Assembly (NCBI GenBank): GCA_025355465.1
Contig: JANXZO010000066.1
Span: forward strand, 19,864 to 83,863
DNA length: 64,000 nt
Origin: Bacteroidales bacterium
GTDB taxonomy: Bacteria; Bacteroidota; Bacteroidia; Bacteroidales; FEN-979
Reading direction: 5' to 3'
This document shows positions 57,410-64,000 of the stretch, in pieces. Position numbers and translations under genes: made by a program. The first letter of the stretch is position 1. Each line of letters starts with the position of its first letter. Under the pieces are notes generated by a model, which made no database searches, was not told the origin of the DNA, and saw nothing but the letters and a program-made list of their open reading frames with translations.

Positions 57410-58477
57410 ATGGACAAACTCCTGTACATAAAACACGCAAACTCATCCTTCGTCCTTTCCGATCAGCGGATCCTTGAAAAGCGTTATCGGGTGATTCCTT
57501 TCCTCATCAACCAGAAGGGATCTGGGCTTTACTTCCTGGTGCGGATGGTGGCACTCATGTTTTTCATCCTGGCCAATGCCCGGGGGACTCTGGCCATGGT
57601 AACCTGGTTCGGCGATTATCATTCAGCCATCATGGCATTTTTCGGCAAGCTGCTTGGGATCAAAGTGGTCATCTTCGCCGGGGGGCAGGAGGCCGTGTGT
57701 TACCCGGAACTTCGAAAGGGAGTATATTTCAAGAAGTTCCGTGGAATTTGTGTAAAATATGCGTTGCGTCATGCCACACACCTTATCCCCAACCACAAAT
57801 CGCTCATCTATCACGAGAATTTCTACTATACTCCCGATGGCAAAAAGGATGGCATCATGCACTATATCCCGGGCATTAAAACGCCGATGAACATCATCCC
57901 CAACGGGATAGATACGGAGAAGTATCGCCGCGATGTATCCATCGGCAAGGATACGCGGCTTGTGCTCACGGTGGGAACGATGAGCAGTACTTCAGATTTT
58001 CTCAACAAAGGATTTGACCTCTTCACGGATCTGGCCCGTCGCAACGCCGACCTCAAATTCACACTGGTTGGGATAAAGAAGCAGTTTATGCCCTGGATCG
58101 AGGAGCATTACAGGATATCTGAGATTCCAAACCTGGAACTCATCTTTTCCTATGTGCCAGATGAGATCCTCGCGTTGAATTACAACCGCGCTTCTGTTTT
58201 TGTGCAGGCCTCCATCACCGAAGGAATGCCCAATACGCTCGGCGAAGCGATGCTCTGCGAATGTATCCCTGTGGGTTCCAATGTGAACGGTATACCAGAT
58301 GCCATCGGCGATACCGGTATCATTGTGATGCACCGCGATGTGGAGGAGTTGGAGCAGGCCGTCCGCCACGCCCTCAGCCTGGGCACTGGTCAGATAGCCC
58401 GCACCAGGGTTCTTGCCAACTATTCCTTTGCTTTACGAGAAGAGAGACTGCTGGCACTCCTGAATCAGATATTATAA
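57410..58477 (+). CDS. Glycosyltransferase family 4
   Basis: NIIPNGIDTEKYRRD; VLTVGTMSS; VFVQASITEGMPNTLGEAMLCECIPVGSNVNGIPDAIGDTG. Confidence 0.88.
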   Translation: MDKLLYIKHANSSFVLSDQRILEKRYRVIPFLINQKGSGLYFLVRMVALMFFILANARGTLAMVTWFGDYHSAIMAFFGKLLGIKVVIFAGGQEAVCYPELRKGVYFKKFRGICVKYALRHATHLIPNHKSLIYHENFYYTPDGKKDGIMHYIPGIKTPMNIIPNGIDTEKYRRDVSIGKDTRLVLTVGTMSSTSDFLNKGFDLFTDLARRNADLKFTLVGIKKQFMPWIEEHYRISEIPNLELIFSYVPDEILALNYNRASVFVQASITEGMPNTLGEAMLCECIPVGSNVNGIPDAIGDTGIIVMHRDVEELEQAVRHALSLGTGQIARTRVLANYSFALREERLLALLNQIL

Positions 58478-58485
58478 CGTTGAAC

Positions 58486-59142
58486 ATGAAATCAAATCCA
58501 ACCAACGAACAGATGCAGAAGGTGTACTACACCAATGTCAGGACGGAGATGGCCGCATTCGTGCCGCCGGATTGTAAACGGATTCTCGACGTTGGATGCA
58601 GTGAAGGGAATTTTGGCAAACTGTTGATGGATAGGAATCAGGCCGAGGTGTGGGGGGCCGAACTCTCAGAATCCGCTGCACTGATTGCCGGAAAAAAACT
58701 CCACAAAGTGTATGCTGGTGATTTCCGCACCATCCTCCCGAAGCTGCCCCTGGGTTATTTTGATTGCCTTGTTTTTAATGATGTTCTCGAACACTTCAGC
58801 GACCCTGATACCTTGCTCAGACAGTGTCTTGCCATCCTTTCGCCGGGAGGATACGTGGTAAGTTCGATTCCCAACGTCCGTTATATTGGTAACCTTGTGG
58901 AGGTCGTGATTAAAAAAGACTGGGAATACAAATCCGGGGGCATTCTCGATCGTACGCATTATCGGTTCTTTACGAAGAAAAGCATCCGAAGAATGTTCAA
59001 TGAGGCGGGATATTCCGTGGTGGAATGCAGCGGGATCAATGCCACACCCAGCATTAAAACCTGGTTGCTTGGGATTGTTACCTTTGGACATATGGCCGAT
59101 GTGAAATTTCTTGAATTCGCAACCGTCGCCAAATTGAAGTGA
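58486..59142 (+). CDS. Class I SAM-dependent methyltransferase
   Basis: KRILDVGCSEGNFGKLLMD; FNDVLEHFSDPDTLL; ATG 58486 chosen over upstream ORF start overlapping the GT. Confidence 0.88.
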   Translation: MKSNPTNEQMQKVYYTNVRTEMAAFVPPDCKRILDVGCSEGNFGKLLMDRNQAEVWGAELSESAALIAGKKLHKVYAGDFRTILPKLPLGYFDCLVFNDVLEHFSDPDTLLRQCLAILSPGGYVVSSIPNVRYIGNLVEVVIKKDWEYKSGGILDRTHYRFFTKKSIRRMFNEAGYSVVECSGINATPSIKTWLLGIVTFGHMADVKFLEFATVAKLK

Positions 59143-60158
59143 GTATGCCGGCCTTTACAATTTTATCTCCCACCTTTAACCACGAAAGATTTATTGCCAA
59201 GTGCATTGATTCGGTTCTTGCCCAGAATTTTACCGACTGGGAAATGATTATCCTCGACGATGGCAGCACCGATAAAACCGGAGAGATCGCTGCCAGGTTT
59301 GCCAGTGTAGATCCTCGTATCCAATACCACCGTCAGGAGAACCAGGGAATTTTCAGTTTGGCTGAGACCAACAACAAAGGACTTTCCATGGCCCGGGGGC
59401 GCTATATCTCTATCCTTGAGTGCGATGACTGCTGGGAACCGGAAAAACTACAAAGGCAGTTTGACATCCTCGAAAGCCATCCGGAAGTTGTCGTTTGCTG
59501 GGGTCGCGCCCAGGCACTGGTGGCCGAAACGCAGGAAGTGCAGAACCTTTCTCCAAAAGCCGGAAGGTATGACACTACCGTTTGGCCGAACCAGCCACCA
59601 GGAAGCATACTCAACGCCCTCTATCTCGAGAACATGATCCCTGCGGTCACCATCACGATGCGGCGCACTGCGCTGGAAGCCATCGGGGGATTCAGGCAGC
59701 CCGCCGAATTTCCCACGACCGATTTGCCCACACTCCTCGACCTTGCACTGCAGGGTGAATTCTATTTTGATGGGGACATCCTTGCTCAATGGACCGTTTA
59801 CAGCAACCAGATGACAAAGATGTATCCGGTTGCGATGTTGAATCAACGCTGGAATTATGTTCTTGGTCACCTGGGCGCGCTTTCACCCGAAATTCAATCC
59901 CGTCTCACCATCTCGGAATCCGACATCAACCGCCATTTTCGTCACAGGCAGCTGATTGCCTACGCCACTTCGGGTCGTTATAAACTCATGCGCAAAGCGT
60001 TCAGCAGTGCCCGGCAGGACTATCTCAGGGCGATATTTTATCCGTCGTTTACGGGAATTACCTGGCGGTTGCGTGCAATAACGGGCTACTTTTTTAGTTT
60101 ATTACACCGGGATGTTGAGGGACTCTCGCGCAAGCTCGGGAAGGTTTCATACAAATAG
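59139..60158 (+). CDS. Glycosyltransferase family 2
   Basis: FTILSPTFNHERFIAKCIDSVLAQNFTDWEMIILDDGSTDKTGEIA. Confidence 0.93.
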   Translation: MSMPAFTILSPTFNHERFIAKCIDSVLAQNFTDWEMIILDDGSTDKTGEIAARFASVDPRIQYHRQENQGIFSLAETNNKGLSMARGRYISILECDDCWEPEKLQRQFDILESHPEVVVCWGRAQALVAETQEVQNLSPKAGRYDTTVWPNQPPGSILNALYLENMIPAVTITMRRTALEAIGGFRQPAEFPTTDLPTLLDLALQGEFYFDGDILAQWTVYSNQMTKMYPVAMLNQRWNYVLGHLGALSPEIQSRLTISESDINRHFRHRQLIAYATSGRYKLMRKAFSSARQDYLRAIFYPSFTGITWRLRAITGYFFSLLHRDVEGLSRKLGKVSYK

Positions 60159-60161
60159 CCG

Positions 60162-61607
60162 ATGATCTCCAAACAATTTTTCAAGTCCTCCATCATCTAT
60201 TCGCTCGTGGGAGCGCTGCCCTATACCACCGGGGTCATCCTTATTCCTTTTTTTACCGAAAGACTTACTCCTGAGCAATTTGGCGTAAATGCCCTCTACC
60301 TCACTTTTATGTATTTCGTGCAGGTAGTCTCCACCTTCGGGCTCGACACCTACATCGGGATCAATTATTTTGAGCACAAGGACAACAAACAACGGCTGCG
60401 CGAATTCATCGGCACCGTGCTCATGATCCTCATCGTGATCGCCACGCTGATCAGCTTCCTGATGGCGGCGGGAGGGAACCTCATCTTTCATCTGGTATTC
60501 AGGAGCGCCGGCTCCATGAATTTTTTTCCGTTCGGAATGATCACTGTGTTTTCGGCCCTTTTCAACGGTGTCTTTAAATCCTATTCCAGCCTGCTGATCA
60601 ACCAGCAGCGACCAGAACGGTTTTTCTGGCTCAGCCTGTCGAACTTTATCCTTACCCTTGGTGCGTCAATTGCCCTGCTTTACCTCTTTCCTTACACACT
60701 CTACGGGCCGATCGTGGGACGCCTCATTCCGGCGCTGATCACCGGATTGGTATCGGTTATTTTAATTTTGCGCGAATTCGGCCTCACCTTCCGCCGCGAT
60801 TTTCTGCGGGGCATGTGGAACTTCTGTTCGCCCATGGTCATCTACGCCATCATGGTTTGGGTGGTGAACTACATCGACCGGTATGTGATCATGCATTTCA
60901 TGGCCGATCCCACCTTTGTAGGAATTTTCGACTTCGCCGTCAAGGTAACCCTCGGCATCGACCTGGTGCAGATCGGTCTCGCCAACACGATTCACCCGAA
61001 GGTTTACAATATCTGGAAGGACGGAAACCTGCGCAAAAGTACCCCCGAAGTGAACCGCTACTACAACGGCCTTACCGCCATCACCCTGCTCATCATTCCT
61101 GCCGTGGTGATCGTGGTCCCGCTGCTGGTCCCTATCGTGGTGAAGAAGGTGATTTATTACGAATCCTTTGCCTTCCTGACCATCCTTTCGCTCGGTTTTG
61201 CCACCCGCCCCGCTTACTACCTCTTCATGGCACCGTTGTTCTATTTCAAAAAGACCAGTGTCCTGACGAAAGTATTCTTCTTTTCAGCCCTCTTTCAGGT
61301 GGTGGTTAGCTGCCTGCTGGTATGGAAGTTCGGCCTCCTGGGCGCCGTTTGGTCCAACTTCCTCGTGAAACCTGTACAGGCATTGCTTATCTGGAGCGAA
61401 AGCCGGAAAATTTTCACTTTCCGCATTAACGCCTGGAAGATCATCTTCCTCCCGCTCATCTTTATCGCACTGGTAATCCTTGGCCAGTTCTTCACCACCA
61501 GCCAAAACCTCATCTATGTTGCCATGTCCGAATTGCTGCTGAGTATCGCGCTGGTTTGGGCTACCTACAGAAGAGAACTCCTCTCTGTTTTGAGACAGAA
61601 AAAATAA
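60162..61607 (+). CDS. Polysaccharide biosynthesis flippase (Wzx-like, MOP superfamily)
   Basis: Multi-TM; SSIIYSLVGALPYTTGVILIPFFTERLTPEQFGVNALYLT. Confidence 0.9.
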   Translation: MISKQFFKSSIIYSLVGALPYTTGVILIPFFTERLTPEQFGVNALYLTFMYFVQVVSTFGLDTYIGINYFEHKDNKQRLREFIGTVLMILIVIATLISFLMAAGGNLIFHLVFRSAGSMNFFPFGMITVFSALFNGVFKSYSSLLINQQRPERFFWLSLSNFILTLGASIALLYLFPYTLYGPIVGRLIPALITGLVSVILILREFGLTFRRDFLRGMWNFCSPMVIYAIMVWVVNYIDRYVIMHFMADPTFVGIFDFAVKVTLGIDLVQIGLANTIHPKVYNIWKDGNLRKSTPEVNRYYNGLTAITLLIIPAVVIVVPLLVPIVVKKVIYYESFAFLTILSLGFATRPAYYLFMAPLFYFKKTSVLTKVFFFSALFQVVVSCLLVWKFGLLGAVWSNFLVKPVQALLIWSESRKIFTFRINAWKIIFLPLIFIALVILGQFFTTSQNLIYVAMSELLLSIALVWATYRRELLSVLRQKK

Positions 61608-61623
61608 TTTTGGCCCTCATAAC

Positions 61624-62571
61624 CTAATGTGGCCCTTTGCTTCTCCTCACCTTCGCCACAAGTATGCTGGCATTCAGCTCGAACCCTATCAGGAGACTGA
61701 TGGCATTGATATAGATCCAGAAGAGGACGACCATCAGGGTGCCAAGTGAGCCGTACAGCGCATTGTAGCTGGCAAAGTTGTCGACGTAAAAATTGAAGCC
61801 CAGGGTGGTTATGAGAACAAGCAGGGTGGCAATCAGGGAACCGGCTGAAATGAACCGGAATTGCCCTCGCCTGGCAGGGGCGAAGTAGTACACCGAGGAG
61901 ATGGCGGTGAGGAGGAGCATCACAACGATCATCCACCGTAGCGCCTGAAGGAGCAACGCGAAAAATTGTCCACTCGTGATAATGTCGGGTAGCAGCCATC
62001 TCAGTAAAACTGATCCGAAGGTGATGAGTCCGATGGAAAGGATCAGTAAAAGGCTGATGAACAGCACAAGAAAGGTGGACACAAGGTATTGTCTGAAGGT
62101 GGTGCGGCTCTCCATTACATGGTAGGTGTCGTTAAAAGCTTCGATAAGGCTGTTGACCCCGTTTGTGGAAAAATAGAGCGTGAGCAGCAGGTTAAAGATT
62201 AACAAACTGCTGCGTGGCCGCGTGATGATGTCGACAATGGTCTCTCTCACGGTCTCGTAGGCAGATGCTGGCATAAAGTCGGCGATCAGGCGCAACAATG
62301 AAACCTGGAAATTGTCGATCGGGATGAAGGGGATAATGGTAAAAAGGAAGATCAGAAAGGGGAAAATAGCGAGGAAAACCGAGTAGGAGATGGCTGCGGC
62401 CCGGGAAGTCAGATATCCTTCGGTAACTCCCTTATAAAAGAACATCCCCACATCATACAGCGGTACGCCATCAAAGCCAGGAAGAATGACCCTCCGTGAA
62501 AGGGCGACAATCTTGGCCACCGGTCCCCAGTTGATGAGCTTAAAGACGTGCTTATGTGTTTTCTTTGCCAA
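61624..62571 (-). CDS. YihY/virulence factor BrkB family membrane protein
   Basis: GYLTSRAAAISYSVFLAIFPFLIFLFTIIPFIP; YGSLGTLMVVLFWIYINAISLLIGFELNA. Confidence 0.93.
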   Translation of the reverse strand: MAKKTHKHVFKLINWGPVAKIVALSRRVILPGFDGVPLYDVGMFFYKGVTEGYLTSRAAAISYSVFLAIFPFLIFLFTIIPFIPIDNFQVSLLRLIADFMPASAYETVRETIVDIITRPRSSLLIFNLLLTLYFSTNGVNSLIEAFNDTYHVMESRTTFRQYLVSTFLVLFISLLLILSIGLITFGSVLLRWLLPDIITSGQFFALLLQALRWMIVVMLLLTAISSVYYFAPARRGQFRFISAGSLIATLLVLITTLGFNFYVDNFASYNALYGSLGTLMVVLFWIYINAISLLIGFELNASILVAKVRRSKGPH

Positions 62572-62576
62572 CTAAA

Positions 62577-63413
62577 TCAACGTGTTGCTTTCAAACTCAA
62601 ATCCAGGCTCATAATCTGGTGCGTTAATGCTCCCATTGAGATGTAGTCCACTCCCGTTTCGGCATATTCACGTACATTGTTGATGGTAATTCCGCCGCTT
62701 GCTTCGGTCTCCACGCGGCCTCCGATTAGCTCCACGGCCCTCTTTATATCGGTGATGGTAAAGTTGTCGAGCATTATCCTGTCAACTCCTCCGCGACTGA
62801 GCACCTGGCTGAGTTCATCAAAGTTCCGGACCTCCACTTCGATCTTCAGCTGCTTTCCGGTTCGGCGAAAATAATCGTGCACCCGGTCGATCGCGGCAAC
62901 AATTCCACCGGAATAATCCACATGATTGTCTTTGATCATCACCATGTCGTAAAGCCCGAAACGATGATTCATGCCACCACCGGTCGCCACTGCATATTTT
63001 TCCAGTGCACGCAGGAGCGGGGTGGTTTTTCGTGTATCCAGGATCTTTGTCCTGAGTCCGTTCAGTTTGCTCACCACCCTGAATGTGGCTGTTGCAATGC
63101 CACTCATCCGCTGCATGAAATTTAACACCAGGCGCTCGGATTGTAAGATTGAGGCGGTTCTGCCGCTAACTTCAAAAACCAGGTCTCCCTTCCTGATAGC
63201 AGCGCCGTCATTCATAAATATTTCAACTGCCAGTTCCGGATCTATTTTTGCAAAAACCTTCCGGGCAACTTCCACGCCACAAAGGATCCCGTCGTCCTTG
63301 ACCAGAAGTTTTGCTTTTCCCATGGCTTCGGGTGGTATGGTTGCCAGGGTTGTGGCATCACCGGTACCGATATCCTCGGAAAGCGCCAGTTCTATGATTT
63401 CGTCGATTGTCAT
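62577..63413 (-). CDS. nadC: Nicotinate-nucleotide diphosphorylase (carboxylating)
   Basis: ALSEDIGTGDATTLATI; LNFMQRMSGIATATF; LDTRKTTPLLRALEKYAVATGGGMNHRFGLYDMVMIKDNH. Confidence 0.97.
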   Translation of the reverse strand: MTIDEIIELALSEDIGTGDATTLATIPPEAMGKAKLLVKDDGILCGVEVARKVFAKIDPELAVEIFMNDGAAIRKGDLVFEVSGRTASILQSERLVLNFMQRMSGIATATFRVVSKLNGLRTKILDTRKTTPLLRALEKYAVATGGGMNHRFGLYDMVMIKDNHVDYSGGIVAAIDRVHDYFRRTGKQLKIEVEVRNFDELSQVLSRGGVDRIMLDNFTITDIKRAVELIGGRVETEASGGITINNVREYAETGVDYISMGALTHQIMSLDLSLKATR

Positions 63414-63425
63414 CTCATTAATGTT

Positions 63426-63465
63426 AATGCATCAATGCAGGAATGCAACGAAGGCAGGAATGCAT
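63426..63465. repeat. 8-bp tandem array (AATGCATC/AATGCAGG...), related to the array inside gpsA
   Basis: AATGCATC|AATGCAGG|AATGCAAC|GAAGGCAG|GAATGCAT. Confidence 0.9.
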
Positions 63466-63552
63466 ACAATACATTGAAATATTTCGGCAAAATTAAAAGT
63501 TTTCAACATGGGTTTACCTTATGGGTCTTTATCCGATTAAGTAAATAAAGTC

Positions 63553-63876
63553 ATGAAAGAAAACCTAATCAAAGATAAGAGTTTTGAACTGGCACGTGAA
63601 ATTGTTTTTATTTACCAATTCCTGACGAACGAGAAGCGGGAATATGTTTTGTCAAAACAGATCCTGCGGTCAGGAACCTCGGTAGGAGCAAATGTTTGCG
63701 AAGGGGTTGCCGGACAATCTAAAAAGGAGTTCATAAACCGGTTGTCAATATCATATAAGGAGGCCCGTGAAACTGAATTTTGGTTGAACTTATTATGTTC
63801 AACAGGCTATCTGACTAACGAAAAGGCACAAGCATCTGCCAAAATCTGTGATGAGGTAATAGTACTGATGCGTTAA
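63553..63876 (+). CDS. Four-helix bundle protein (23S rRNA intervening-sequence protein family)
   Basis: SFELAREIVFIYQFLTNEKREYVLSKQILRSGTSVGANVCEGVAGQSKKEFINRLSISYKEARETEFWLNLL. Confidence 0.92.
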   Translation: MKENLIKDKSFELAREIVFIYQFLTNEKREYVLSKQILRSGTSVGANVCEGVAGQSKKEFINRLSISYKEARETEFWLNLLCSTGYLTNEKAQASAKICDEVIVLMR

Positions 63877-64000
63877 CTTTTTGTTTTTTGTTGTAAGCTA
63901 TTGAAAATAAATATAATATAAGCGTTCTTTGATTTTTTGATTTGAATTGACCTGTAGTTTTGCAGCACTAACTGCGGAACTATGAATTCAGGAAAGTATG

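Noticed and set aside
63553-63876. Four-helix bundle protein as evidence of a 23S rRNA intervening sequence
   Set aside because: No rRNA sequence surrounds it; the family is common as an orphan gene in this phylum.

Overview
This is a 64 kb chromosomal segment from a Bacteroidota (Bacteroidales-like) genome. It is mostly housekeeping sequence. The genus is not determinable from the sequence alone.

Main content:
- Division/cell-wall (dcw) cluster on the minus strand, mraZ-rsmH-ftsL-ftsI-murE-mraY-murD*-ftsW-murG-murC-ftsQ-ftsA-ftsZ (about 43.3-28.4 kb).
- alaS, nadE, gldB-like, comM/YifB, ubiA-family and nadC genes.
- A NuoE/NuoF/NuoG-like iron-sulfur flavoprotein module.
- Two T9SS-type secreted proteins.
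- A RelE/ParE-like toxin-antitoxin pair next to a complete tmRNA gene.
- A surface-polysaccharide cluster (54.8-61.6 kb).

No transposon, prophage, CRISPR array or rRNA operon was seen, and I find no convincing wholly new multi-gene system.

Observations most worth follow-up:
1. murD in the dcw cluster is reduced to its C-terminal part.
2. Dispersed 7-8 bp word repeats. One array lies inside gpsA, where a one-unit slip would frameshift the gene. Two pairs of arrays share the same word at distant loci.
3. A NuoG/FdhA-like protein lacks the catalytic Cys/Sec motif, the His/Cys3 cluster ligands and the C-terminal pterin-binding domain.
4. Tightly packed divergent TAnnTTTG promoters, and perfect palindromes in intergenic regions.
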